A stretch of 46,542 nucleotides of DNA from JBEIFW01 sp040382215. Its GTDB lineage: Bacteria; Actinomycetota; Acidimicrobiia; Acidimicrobiales; Ilumatobacteraceae. Both the position numbers and the translations under genes were made by a program. The DNA lies in contig JBEIFW010000004.1 in assembly GCA_040382215.1 (NCBI GenBank), positions 1 through 46,542 on the forward strand, in the 5' to 3' direction. This document shows positions 15,362-23,030 of the stretch, one piece after another; position 1 is the first letter of the stretch, and each line of letters opens with the position of its first letter. The notes beneath the pieces were generated by a model. That model was not told where the DNA came from and did no database searches. It saw nothing but the letters and a program-made list of their open reading frames with translations.

Positions 15362-15901
15362 TTCGTCCCTCGGTAGCGACTCTCCGTAGCGCCAAACACC
15401 CCACGGGCCAACCGCCGCAGCGAACTCTAGGTCATTCTCTGCGTTCTTTGCGGGAACCACTGGCGACGGGGGGAGGCTCACAGCCACCAAGCCCCCTTCT
15501 CGAACCAACTGGCCCGCCCAACGAAGGGTCACAGGCAGGGGGCCGAAGGCGCGAGCCGTCACCAGGTCGCCCGTCTGACGGCGCTGACCAGCGACCACCC
15601 TCGCCACGTCATCGGTTACGACCTCCACGCGTCCACCCAGGCCGAGACGCCCGACAGCACGACGCAGGGCGTCGGTCCGCCGCTGACGGATGTCGATCAT
15701 CGCCACCCGGAGATCCGGACGCCGCACCGCAAGTACAAGTCCTGGCAGCCCACCGCCGCTTCCAACGTCGATGACCAGGCCTCCTGCCGGGGCCAGGTCG
15801 AGAAGCCAGGAAGAATGGGCGATGGCGTCCTCAACCGTCGTCGGGCCGAGATGACCGAGACGCTGTTGTCCAGCGAGCACCTCGATCAGTGCGTCGCTCA
15901 C
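15350..15901 (-). CDS. rsmG: 16S rRNA (guanine527-N7)-methyltransferase
   Basis: RsmG (GidB) methylates G527 of 16S rRNA with SAM. This copy has 183 residues. The SAM-binding motif IDVGSGGGLPGLVLA sits near residues 44-58, followed by MIDIRQRRTDALRRA and TARAFGPLPVTL, the family's later motif. It is somewhat short at the N-terminus compared with typical 200-240 residue members. The GTG start overlaps the jag stop (GTGA), showing coupling. Its last codons overlap parS. Loss of this enzyme in other bacteria gives low-level streptomycin resistance. Confidence 0.93.
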   Translation of the reverse strand: MSDALIEVLAGQQRLGHLGPTTVEDAIAHSSWLLDLAPAGGLVIDVGSGGGLPGLVLAVRRPDLRVAMIDIRQRRTDALRRAVGRLGLGGRVEVVTDDVARVVAGQRRQTGDLVTARAFGPLPVTLRWAGQLVREGGLVAVSLPPSPVVPAKNAENDLEFAAAVGPWGVWRYGESLPRDERST

Positions 15902-16674
15902 CCCTGCGACGGCCGGACCACGACCCGTCGGTGCGGATCCTCACCCTCCGACAGCGTGACGATGCCCTCGATTCCTCCGAGGGCATCGTGCACTACCTTT
16001 CGGTCCGCAGCAGACATCGGTTCCAGCGCCCGCGCCTCGCCCGAGGCCGCCACCTGTTGCGCCACTTGACGAGCGAACCGAGCGAGCGCTTCCTGGCGCT
16101 TCTCCCGGTATGAGCCGATGTCGATCCGCAGCCGCTGCCGACTGGCGGGAACGCGCCGTTGCACGACGATACGGGTGAGATCCTGAACGATCTGCAAGGT
16201 CTGGCCGCGAGGTCCGATCAGGAGACCAAGTTGATCCCCGTCGAGGTGCACCTCTGCCGCACCGTCCGCACCGGTAGTTGTCCGAACCTGGCCGCTGGCA
16301 CCGAAGGCCTGGGCGAGACCGGCCAGGAACGCTCCGGCCTCCTGGGCCAACTCCCGATCGGCATCCGCGTGGCCACCCGACGCTGCCGTGGCCGGCACTT
16401 CACGGGGCACCGTTTCCCGCTCGAGCTCGGGCGAAGCGCCTTCACCTGCCGTCTCCGGCTCCACCCGTCGGCGCCGGCGTTCTTGCTTGGGTCGCGGCGA
16501 CGTCGGTCGCACCCGCGCCCGCAGACGAGCCTCACCCCGCATCCGACCGAACAATCCCGGCTTCGGCTCCTCGAGAATCTCGAACTCGGCATCTGCTTCG
16601 TCGACACCTAGGCGGTCGAGCGCGAGTTCCTTCGCTTCTTCGACGCTCTTGCCGGTGATCTCCACCCATTCCAT
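15898..16674 (-). CDS. jag: Jag/KhpB RNA-binding protein (Jag_N, KH, R3H)
   Basis: This 258-residue protein has Jag_N at 1-50 (MEWVEITGKSVEEAKELAL, GLFGRMRGEARL), a long charged linker rich in Arg, Glu and Pro, a KH domain with LLIGPRGQTLQ, and an R3H domain ending RKVVHDALGGIEG, with the Arg and His of R3H spaced as usual. Homologues (KhpB) bind RNA with KhpA and affect cell elongation and division. The ATG at 16674 begins exactly at Jag_N; longer readings to 16959 run through yidC. It sits between yidC and rsmG in the conserved operon. Confidence 0.95.
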   Translation of the reverse strand: MEWVEITGKSVEEAKELALDRLGVDEADAEFEILEEPKPGLFGRMRGEARLRARVRPTSPRPKQERRRRRVEPETAGEGASPELERETVPREVPATAASGGHADADRELAQEAGAFLAGLAQAFGASGQVRTTTGADGAAEVHLDGDQLGLLIGPRGQTLQIVQDLTRIVVQRRVPASRQRLRIDIGSYREKRQEALARFARQVAQQVAASGEARALEPMSAADRKVVHDALGGIEGIVTLSEGEDPHRRVVVRPSQG

Positions 16675-16681
16675 GGGGCTC

Positions 16682-17725
16682 CTAGGGTTGCTTTCTCGGC
16701 TTCTGCTTCGCCGGCGGGGCCGGGCGGGGACGTGGCGCAGGGCGAGCCTGTCCCGACGTTGTCGTTGGCCCACCAACCGCTCTCGGTGCCGGCTTTGCCG
16801 TCCCTGATTTCTCGGTGTTGACCTTCGTCTGTGCCGGCTTCGCCCGACCAGGCGAACCCGCAGACGGCTTCGGCTTGCTCGCCGCACCACCCTTGGCCGC
16901 TTCAGCACCGGCACCCTTACCGTCGGCGGCCGACGAGCGTGCTTCCGTGGCGCCTGCACCGGGTGAACCCGGACCGTAGAACTTTCGGGTGATGTAGAAG
17001 TTCTGCAAGATCCGGTACACGCTCTGCATCAAGAAGTAGAAGATGAGGCCGGCCGGAATCACCAACTGGAACACCGCCACTGCGCCAGGAATCACCCGCA
17101 TGAGGATTTGCTGCTGGCGGTTGATGCTGGTCGAGGTGTTCCGGGAGGAAATCTGCCACTGCTGGAAGTAGCTCAAACCGGCGACGACAAGGACCAAGAT
17201 CACGTACGGAACGCCCTTGACGGCGTCGTCCCGGACGATGGAGGCGGCGGTCTTCGACAGGTCGAGACCGAACGACAACATCTCGGTCTGACCGAAAAGG
17301 CTCTTGAACAGCTTCGACGTCTCGTTCAGGTAGTCCGGAGCGAAGGTCTGGGGCTGGGTGCAGACCTGCTTTTCGATGAGGCCAGGGGTGCACGGCCGGG
17401 TTACCCCGGCGAGCACTTGGTAGATGACGATGAAGATCGGTGCCTGCAGCAGCATCGGAAGGCAGCCGCCAAGGGGCTTGACCTTGTGGTCTTTGAACAG
17501 CGCCATGGTTTCTTCGTTGATGCGCTGTCGGTCACCCTTGAACTGTTCTTGGATCTTCTTCAGTTCCGGCTGGATGCGCTGCATCTCGAGCATGCCCTTG
17601 GTGGCCTTGAGGGTCAGCGGGGTGACCAGCACCATGAGCACAAGGGTGAACAACGCAATGGCTGCGGCGTAGTTGTTGGTGAACGAGTAGAACCAGGCCA
17701 GCACGGAGGACACGGCTTCAAACAC
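16682..17725 (-). CDS. yidC: Membrane protein insertase YidC
   Basis: This insertase places proteins in the cytoplasmic membrane, alone or with SecYEG. The 347-residue protein has five membrane segments, beginning AAAIALFTLVLMVLVTPLTL, then a cytoplasmic coiled hairpin (MQRIQPELKKIQEQFKGD), PLGGCLPMLLQAPIFIVIYQ, and the last two TM helices near residues 190-265. The C-terminal 80 residues are a Pro/Lys/Arg tail that likely contacts the ribosome. The GTG at 17725 overlaps the yidD stop by 8 bp and has AGAAGG upstream; readings to 17854 add non-homologous sequence. Confidence 0.95.
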   Translation of the reverse strand: MFEAVSSVLAWFYSFTNNYAAAIALFTLVLMVLVTPLTLKATKGMLEMQRIQPELKKIQEQFKGDRQRINEETMALFKDHKVKPLGGCLPMLLQAPIFIVIYQVLAGVTRPCTPGLIEKQVCTQPQTFAPDYLNETSKLFKSLFGQTEMLSFGLDLSKTAASIVRDDAVKGVPYVILVLVVAGLSYFQQWQISSRNTSTSINRQQQILMRVIPGAVAVFQLVIPAGLIFYFLMQSVYRILQNFYITRKFYGPGSPGAGATEARSSAADGKGAGAEAAKGGAASKPKPSAGSPGRAKPAQTKVNTEKSGTAKPAPRAVGGPTTTSGQARPAPRPRPAPPAKQKPRKQP

Positions 17726-17948
17726 GGGCGTCCACCTTCTTTTCAGGAACCGGATCGAAGCCGTGACCACCAAACGGATGGCACCGGCAAAGGCGACGCA
17801 CCGCGAGCCAGGAACCACGCCACGCGCCATAGGTCTGGAGGCTCTCGACGGCATACGTCGAACATGACGGCAGGTACCGACACGGCGAGGGCTTCCCCGA
17901 GCGTGCGTGCTGATACAGGCGGATTGCCTTGGTCATCATGCGGGTCAC
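17718..17948 (-). CDS. yidD: Membrane protein insertion efficiency factor YidD
   Basis: This small protein of 76 residues has the YidD signature: RLYQHARSGKPSPCRYLPSC, STYAVESLQTYGAWRG, and CRCHPFGGHGFDPVP with the conserved Cys and His-Pro-Phe-Gly. It assists YidC-dependent insertion at the membrane. The GTG at 17948 overlaps the rnpA stop (GTGA); ATG codons at 17939 and 17936 are alternatives that give 73 or 72 residues. Its end overlaps yidC by 8 bp. Confidence 0.92.
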   Translation of the reverse strand: MTRMMTKAIRLYQHARSGKPSPCRYLPSCSTYAVESLQTYGAWRGSWLAVRRLCRCHPFGGHGFDPVPEKKVDARV

Positions 17949-18277
17949 GACTGCACCCGTACCTGGGAAAACAGTGCAGCAACATCCGATCGGAGCGTGG
18001 CGGCCTTCTGCGTCGCACGACCCGACCCAGCTCCGACGAGGTACCACCCGTTCGGCAAGCCGCGTTGCGCCTCTGCTTCGACGAGGACGCGCAGTCGGCG
18101 CCGGATGCGGTTCCGCACCACCGCCGAACCGACCTTACGTCCGATCGCATACGCGACACAGGGCGCACCGGCCCCGTCGTCGATGATCCAACGAACAGAG
18201 AGGTCGTCTCGGCGCACGCGGCGACCTTCTGAGACGAGGCGAGCGAACACCGTGCGGTCGGAAATGGGCTGCGTCAG
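17945..18277 (-). CDS. rnpA: Ribonuclease P protein component
   Basis: RnpA is the protein cofactor of RNase P, which trims tRNA 5' ends. The RNA-binding RNR motif is clear in IGRKVGSAVVRNRIRRRLR. With the first canonical start (GTG 18250) the protein begins MFARLVSEG and lacks the N-terminal segment normally present; reading upstream in the same frame gives LTQPISDRTVFARL, which fits the family's substrate-binding N-terminus. The only candidates there are CTG at 18277, overlapping the rpmH stop as CTGA, or ATT at 18265. CTG is taken here, giving 110 residues; if GTG is right the protein has 101. Confidence 0.9.
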   Translation of the reverse strand: MTQPISDRTVFARLVSEGRRVRRDDLSVRWIIDDGAGAPCVAYAIGRKVGSAVVRNRIRRRLRVLVEAEAQRGLPNGWYLVGAGSGRATQKAATLRSDVAALFSQVRVQS

Positions 18278-18408
18278 GCGGATAGGCGGAGCCGACCCTT
18301 GTTGCGGCGAGCCTTGAGCACGGCACGTCCGCTGCGGGTGGCCATCCGAGCCCGGAACCCGTGCTTGCGGGCCCGGCGTCGATTGTTGGGTTGAAAAGTC
18401 CGCTTCAC
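18274..18408 (-). CDS. rpmH: 50S ribosomal protein L34
   Basis: The 44-residue protein reads KRTFQPNNRRRARKHGFRAR followed by MATRSGRAVLKARRNKGR, the diagnostic bL34 sequence. It is highly basic, as expected for an rRNA-binding large-subunit protein. The GTG at 18408 has GAGGAGG 7 nt upstream. It is the first gene of the minus-strand operon rpmH-rnpA-yidD-yidC-jag-rsmG-parA-parB, with overlaps or short gaps throughout, and is divergent from dnaA. Confidence 0.97.
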   Translation of the reverse strand: MKRTFQPNNRRRARKHGFRARMATRSGRAVLKARRNKGRLRLSA

Positions 18409-18730
18409 TCCAGCCTCCTCATCCTGCACCCGCACCCAGTCGTTTGCCGACCGACCACCGGGCTGTGGACCTGCACCGCCGTCCGGTCGAACAGTCGCCC
18501 GAAGATCGATGGCAGGGGCGCGCCGCTGCGCCAAAGCCCGCAAGAATAGGAGCAACGCCGCCACCCGAGCAAACCGCCCAGCAAGTGAACGCCGTCAGTG
18601 ACGAAGCTGCCACGGGTCGAATCTGTCCACAGGGGATGCTACGGTACTTCTCCTGACCGAGGTCCTCGTGGTCCACACCCTGTGGACAACCCTGTGGGCG
18701 GTCCGGATTTCTGCAACGGGGGAGGACGGG
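18409..18730. promoter_or_regulatory. rpmH-dnaA divergent control region with DnaA boxes
   Basis: This 322-bp noncoding stretch contains DnaA-box-like sequences: TGTGGAC at 18464-18470, TGTCCACAG at 18624-18632, GTCCACA at 18671-18677, and TGTGGACAA at 18681-18689 (perfect match to the actinobacterial TTGTCCACA box on the minus strand). It likely holds promoters for rpmH and dnaA and allows DnaA autoregulation. A TACGGT or TACTTC near 18640-18650 may serve as a dnaA -10. No gene is seen in it. Confidence 0.75.
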
Positions 18731-20110
18731 GTGAGCGAAGCCCAGCGACTGTGGACGGCGGCATCGCAACTCCTCCGGGCCCAGGTCTCGGAGACGGTGT
18801 GGCTCTCCACGTTCCAAGACGTCGAGGCGGTATCCCTCGAAGAGTTCCGGTTGGTGCTCGCCGTGCCGAGCAGCCACGTACGCGATCGGATCGACGGACG
18901 CTACCTCCCCCTGGTGCGCGACGCGCTCGACGAGATCGCGCCCGCCGAGCTCGCACTGTCGTTCGAGATCCGGTCCGAGGCGGGCGCGTCGACCACACCC
19001 GAGCCGAGCGCACCCTCGGGTCCGGGCGAGAGCGTCGCCATGCCCACCGGGGTATCCGCTCCGACCCCGGGCACGGCCACCACGCTCGGCCTCAATCCTC
19101 GGTACACCTTCGAGACCTTCGTCAAGGGCACGTCCAACACGTTCGCGCTGGTCGCTGCCCTCCGGGTCGCAGAAACGCCTGCCCGCAGCTACAACCCACT
19201 GTTCATCTACGGCGGAGCCGGGCTCGGCAAGACCCACCTCCTGCACGCGATCGGGCACTACGTCAACCAGAACTACGCCCACTACCTGGTTCGGTACGTG
19301 TCCACCGAAACGTTCCTCAACGAGTACATCGACGGGATCCGCACCAACTCGATGGCGATGTTCAAGCGGCGATATCGAGACGTCGACGTGCTGCTCGTCG
19401 ACGACATCCAGTTCATGGAGGGCAAAGAGGGTCTCCAGGAGGAGTTCTTCCACACGTTCAACTCGCTGCACGGAGCGAACAAGCAGATCGTCATCTCGTC
19501 GGACCGGATCCCCGACGCCATGCCTACGCTGGAGGATCGCCTCCGGAGTCGATTCAAGTGGGGGCTCATCACCGACATCCAGCCTCCGGACCTCGAGACC
19601 CGACTCGCCATCCTCCGCAACAAAGCCGAGCGCGAGAACACCCCGGTGTCGGCCGAGGTCCTCGAATTCATCGCCACCCACATCACCAACAACATTCGCG
19701 AACTCGAAGGGGCTCTCATCCGGGTCGGGGCCTACGCCAGCCTCAACCGCGTCCCCGTCACCGCGTCCCTGGCCGAGCGTCTTCTCGAAGACATCGTCGG
19801 CGGTCATCGACCGCGCCAACTCACGCCTGACGCCATGCTCGAGCTCATCTCGAACAAGCTCGGCTTCACCGTGGAGGCGCTCAAGGGCAAGAGCCGACAG
19901 CGGCCGCTCGTCACGGCGCGCCAGATCGCCATGTTCGTCTTCCGCGACCAGACCGATCTTTCCTTCCCGGCGATCGCTCGCGTCTTCGGCAACCGTGATC
20001 ACACCACCGTGATCCATGCCGTCGACAAGGTGCAGCGGCTGATGAAGGAGCGTCAGCAGGTGTACGACCAGGTCACCGACCTGATCCAGACGGTGAAGGG
20101 CAATCCGTGA
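18731..20110 (+). CDS. dnaA: Chromosomal replication initiator DnaA
   Basis: DnaA binds DnaA boxes at the origin and melts DNA in its ATP form. This 459-residue copy has domain I (about 1-80, RLWTAASQLLRAQVS), a short Pro/Thr/Ser linker, the AAA+ domain beginning LNPRYTFETFVKG with Walker A GGAGLGKTH (161-169) and VLLVDDIQFMEGKEG as Walker B, and a C-terminal DNA-binding domain with ARVFGNRDHTTVIHAVDK. The GTG at 18731 is chosen over GTG 18668, because the first 21 codons of the longer version span DnaA boxes and a GGGGAGGA Shine-Dalgarno precedes 18731. Confidence 0.97.
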   Translation: MSEAQRLWTAASQLLRAQVSETVWLSTFQDVEAVSLEEFRLVLAVPSSHVRDRIDGRYLPLVRDALDEIAPAELALSFEIRSEAGASTTPEPSAPSGPGESVAMPTGVSAPTPGTATTLGLNPRYTFETFVKGTSNTFALVAALRVAETPARSYNPLFIYGGAGLGKTHLLHAIGHYVNQNYAHYLVRYVSTETFLNEYIDGIRTNSMAMFKRRYRDVDVLLVDDIQFMEGKEGLQEEFFHTFNSLHGANKQIVISSDRIPDAMPTLEDRLRSRFKWGLITDIQPPDLETRLAILRNKAERENTPVSAEVLEFIATHITNNIRELEGALIRVGAYASLNRVPVTASLAERLLEDIVGGHRPRQLTPDAMLELISNKLGFTVEALKGKSRQRPLVTARQIAMFVFRDQTDLSFPAIARVFGNRDHTTVIHAVDKVQRLMKERQQVYDQVTDLIQTVKGNP

Positions 20111-20386
20111 CCACCCGTGACCACCCGCGGCCGACATGGGGACCGGTCTGGGGACACCGGGTGGACGACCGGGTGGACGCAGTGGACCACCGAGCCGTCG
20201 TCCACTGCGATCCCGACCGCGGGCGATCGAGCTGTGCATCACGGTGGACGCGCTGTGACCATCGCCGAGCGCCCTGGCCTGGCCGAAACGGGCTCCATCC
20301 ACAATCCACAGCCCCTATCACCACCATTACCGACTGTGTTTCATCCGACTCCAGCATGGACGACCTGAACGAGAGGGAAACCACCC
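20111..20386. other. Probable replication origin (oriC), dnaA-dnaN spacer
   Basis: This 276-bp spacer contains at least seven DnaA-box cores: GTGGAC at 20161, 20173, 20182 and 20244, GTCCAC at 20200, and TCCACA at 20298 and 20305. A less GC-rich stretch (about 20311-20345) next to the last two could be the unwinding element. A direct repeat of GTGACCACCC occurs at 20107-20126. In actinobacteria oriC commonly lies between dnaA and dnaN. Most boxes are imperfect, and perfect ones lie upstream of dnaA and near parB, so the exact origin is uncertain. Confidence 0.7.
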
Positions 20387-21481
20387 GTGAAGTTCCGTTG
20401 TGAACGAGATCTCCTCGCCGACGCGATCGGCACGGCCGCTCGCGCCTCGGCGAGTCGCGGCGCCGGTCATCCTGTTTTGGCTGGTGTGCACGTGCAGCTC
20501 GCCGGCGATCGTCTGACGGTCACGGGGACCGATCTGGAGCTCCTGATCGAGGTTTCGACAACGGTCGCCGGCATCGAGGACGGTCACTGTGTGTTGCCCG
20601 CACGGCTGGTGGGCGACGTGGTGCGTGCCGCCCCTGCCGGAGCGGTGGAGGTCAACGTGGGACCCGAGGAGGCCCGGCTGAGCGCAGGCCGAACGGTGTT
20701 TTCGTTGCGAACGATGGCCGTGGAGGATTTCCCCCGCAGCAGTCCTCCCGCCACGAATGCAACATCGATCCCGGCAGCCGACCTGGGTGAAGCGCTGCGG
20801 CAGGTGGTGCGGGCGGCATCGTCGGACGAGGCCCGACCCGTGCTGACCGGTGTGCTCATGAGCGCGGAGGGCGAGGGTCTCCGTCTGGTGGCGACCGATT
20901 CGTACCGGCTCGCCGTTCGCGATCTCGCGGGACAGTCGGTGCTCAGCGCCGGCCAGAAGGTGCTGGTGCCGTCCCGTGCGCTCAACGAGCTCACGCGCCT
21001 GTTGCCGGCGAGTGGTGAGGTCGTGCTGCGTCTCGGGGAGCGGGAGGCGACGTTCGAGATCGGCGGGGTGCGGCTCACGACCCGGCTGATCGAGGGGGAG
21101 TTCCCGAACTACCGGCAGCTGATTCCGTCGAGCCATCCCAACCGGATGCGGGTGAACCGTGCGAACCTCCTCGATGCCATCCGTCGCGTGAAGATCCTTG
21201 CCCGCGATTCGTCGCCGGTACGGCTCCGGATGACGGCGGAGCAGCTCGAACTCGTCGCGGTAACCCAGGACATGGGCAATGCCGACGAGGCGCTCGATGC
21301 GAGCTTCGACGGCGGCGATCTCACGGTGGCCTTCAATCCTGACTACCTGTCGAGCGGGGTGGAGGCCGTCGGTGGCGAGGAGGTCGTGATCGAGACCCTC
21401 GACGCGCTCAAGCCGGCGCTGCTGCGGTCTGCGGAGGACAACGGGTACCTGTACCTGCTGATGCCGGTGCGCGTGCCCTGA
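20387..21481 (+). CDS. dnaN: DNA polymerase III beta subunit (sliding clamp)
   Basis: DnaN forms the ring clamp that tethers DNA polymerase III. The 364-residue protein shows the three-domain repeat layout, with KFRCERDLLADAIGTAARA at the N-terminus, VLTGVLMSAEGEGLRLVATDSYRLAVRD in domain 2, and the C-terminus LYLLMPVRV, matching the usual ending that lines the client-binding pocket. GTG start at 20387 with GAGGGAAACC upstream as a weak Shine-Dalgarno. It is followed after 1 bp by recF. Confidence 0.97.
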   Translation: MKFRCERDLLADAIGTAARASASRGAGHPVLAGVHVQLAGDRLTVTGTDLELLIEVSTTVAGIEDGHCVLPARLVGDVVRAAPAGAVEVNVGPEEARLSAGRTVFSLRTMAVEDFPRSSPPATNATSIPAADLGEALRQVVRAASSDEARPVLTGVLMSAEGEGLRLVATDSYRLAVRDLAGQSVLSAGQKVLVPSRALNELTRLLPASGEVVLRLGEREATFEIGGVRLTTRLIEGEFPNYRQLIPSSHPNRMRVNRANLLDAIRRVKILARDSSPVRLRMTAEQLELVAVTQDMGNADEALDASFDGGDLTVAFNPDYLSSGVEAVGGEEVVIETLDALKPALLRSAEDNGYLYLLMPVRVP

Positions 21482-21482
21482 C

Positions 21483-22571
21483 GTGCACGTCGAGCAGGTG
21501 TGGTTGCGCGACGTGCGCAGTTACGCCTCGGCCACGCTCGAGTTGGACCCGGGCTGCACGCTTGTCGTCGGTCGCAACGGACAGGGCAAGACGAACCTCG
21601 TCGAGGCGCTCGCCTTTCTGGGCACCCTGTCGAGCTTCCGGCAGGTGCCGGCCGAGGCGATGGTTCGAACCGGGGCCGAGCACGCCGTGATTCGGGCGCA
21701 GGTCCGTCACGCCGACGGACGCGGGATGCTCGTCGAGGTCGAAGTGCCCCGTCGGGGTCGAGTGCGGGCTCAAGTGAACCGCCAGCGGGTGCACCGGACC
21801 CGCGACCTGCTCGGGGTGGTCCGGGTGAGCGTTTTTTCTCCCGACGATCTCGAACTGGTCAAAGGTGGCCCGGCAGTGCGGCGAAGCTTCCTCGACGATG
21901 CCCTCGTTGCACGCCGGCCCGCCCTCGACATGGTGGTCGGCGATGTGGATCGCATTCTGCGGCAACGAGCGAGCTTGCTTCGTCAGATCGCGGGGCGACT
22001 CACTCCGGAGACCGAGCTCACCCTGGACGTGTGGGATCACAAGCTCGCTGAGGCCGGCGATCGGCTCGGTCGTGCACGTGCCGACTTGGTGGCTGCGTTG
22101 CGACCACTGGTCGACGAGGCGTACCGGACCCTTGCGGGTGGAGCAACGGTGTCGCTGGCGTACGACCCGACCTGGCTCGCCGGCGGGCTCGGCCCGGCGC
22201 TTGCGTCCGGTCGCTCGGACGACCTGCGTCGTCAGTCCACCGGCGTCGGTCCGCATCGTGACGACCTCGAAATCACCTTGGATGCCCATCCGGCGCGCAC
22301 GCATGCGTCGCAGGGGGAACAGCGGGGGATTGCGCTTGCCTTGCGTCTCGGCGCCCATCGGCTCGTGGCCGAAGCGATCGGCGAGCAGCCGGTCCTCGTG
22401 CTCGACGACGTGTTCTCCGAACTCGATGCCCGTCGCAGCGAGGCCCTGGTCGGTGCCCTGCCGCCGGCGCAGGTCCTGCTGACGACGGCCGGTCTGTTGC
22501 CTGCAGGTCTGCGCGTCGACCGGCGCGTGCGCATCGAACGATCCACGATCGTGCCGGATGACCAATCGTGA
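21483..22571 (+). CDS. recF: DNA replication and repair protein RecF
   Basis: This 362-residue SMC-like ATPase loads RecA at gaps as part of RecFOR. Walker A VVGRNGQGKTNLVEA sits near residues 28-42 after the WLRDVRSYASA start, SQGEQRGIALALRLG is the ABC-like signature, and VLVLDDVFSELDARR the Walker B/D-loop. It starts with GTG 2 bp after the dnaN stop and overlaps the DciA gene by 14 bp, so dnaN-recF-dciA form one unit. Confidence 0.96.
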   Translation: MHVEQVWLRDVRSYASATLELDPGCTLVVGRNGQGKTNLVEALAFLGTLSSFRQVPAEAMVRTGAEHAVIRAQVRHADGRGMLVEVEVPRRGRVRAQVNRQRVHRTRDLLGVVRVSVFSPDDLELVKGGPAVRRSFLDDALVARRPALDMVVGDVDRILRQRASLLRQIAGRLTPETELTLDVWDHKLAEAGDRLGRARADLVAALRPLVDEAYRTLAGGATVSLAYDPTWLAGGLGPALASGRSDDLRRQSTGVGPHRDDLEITLDAHPARTHASQGEQRGIALALRLGAHRLVAEAIGEQPVLVLDDVFSELDARRSEALVGALPPAQVLLTTAGLLPAGLRVDRRVRIERSTIVPDDQS

Positions 22572-22908
22572 TCGGGATCCGTCGATGAGTGCCCCTGGCC
22601 GGGGTCGTCGAGGGGACGATCCGGTGGGGATCACCGACGCGCTCGATGCCGTCGTTCGGTCGTGGCGGGCCGGCGACGGTCGGGCGACGGCATCGGTGTT
22701 CGCGTCCTGGGAAGCGGCCGTGGGTGACCACATCGCTCGTCACGTCCGACCGGTGCATCTCGACGACGGCCGTCTCGTGGTCGAGGTTGACGACCCCGCC
22801 TGGTCGACGCAGGTGCGGTTCCTCGAGACCGAGGTGCTCGAACGAGTCGCATCCGTGGTCGGGCCTGGCCGTGTCGTGGCGCTCGAGGTCCGTGTGCGTC
22901 GCCGATAG
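22558..22908 (+). CDS. dciA: DciA-like protein (DUF721), predicted helicase loader
   Basis: This 116-residue protein has the DUF721 core: VVRSWRAGD, SWEAAVGDHIARHVRP, LVVEVDDPAWSTQVRFLETEVL. DciA is the ancestral loader of the DnaB replicative helicase in bacteria without DnaC or DnaI. The location after recF is standard for actinobacteria. The ATG lies inside the end of recF (14-bp overlap); an in-frame ATG at 22585 would give a shorter protein without losing the core. Confidence 0.9.
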   Translation: MTNRDRDPSMSAPGRGRRGDDPVGITDALDAVVRSWRAGDGRATASVFASWEAAVGDHIARHVRPVHLDDGRLVVEVDDPAWSTQVRFLETEVLERVASVVGPGRVVALEVRVRRR

Positions 22909-22965
22909 TCGCGTCACCCCCCTGGTAGACTTTGCACGGTCGAGGAACCCCTCCCTACGGACCGT

Positions 22966-23019
22966 CTGACCAGCCGGTTCATTCCCACTCGGCCCGGTTC
23001 CGCCCCACCTGACCAGCCG
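22966..23019. repeat. Direct repeat pair CTGACCAGCCG upstream of gyrB
   Basis: CTGACCAGCCG occurs at 22966-22976 and again at 23009-23019, a 43-bp period (about four helical turns), within the 122-bp dciA-gyrB gap. TAGACT at 22926-22931 is a possible -10. The copies could be operator sites for topology-responsive control, but this is speculative. Confidence 0.4.
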
Positions 23020-23030
23020 CGGAGCGCGCG

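Noticed and set aside
18668..18730. GTG 18668 as the dnaA start
   Set aside because: It would translate the DnaA boxes, adds non-homologous residues, and lacks a Shine-Dalgarno, whereas 18731 has one.
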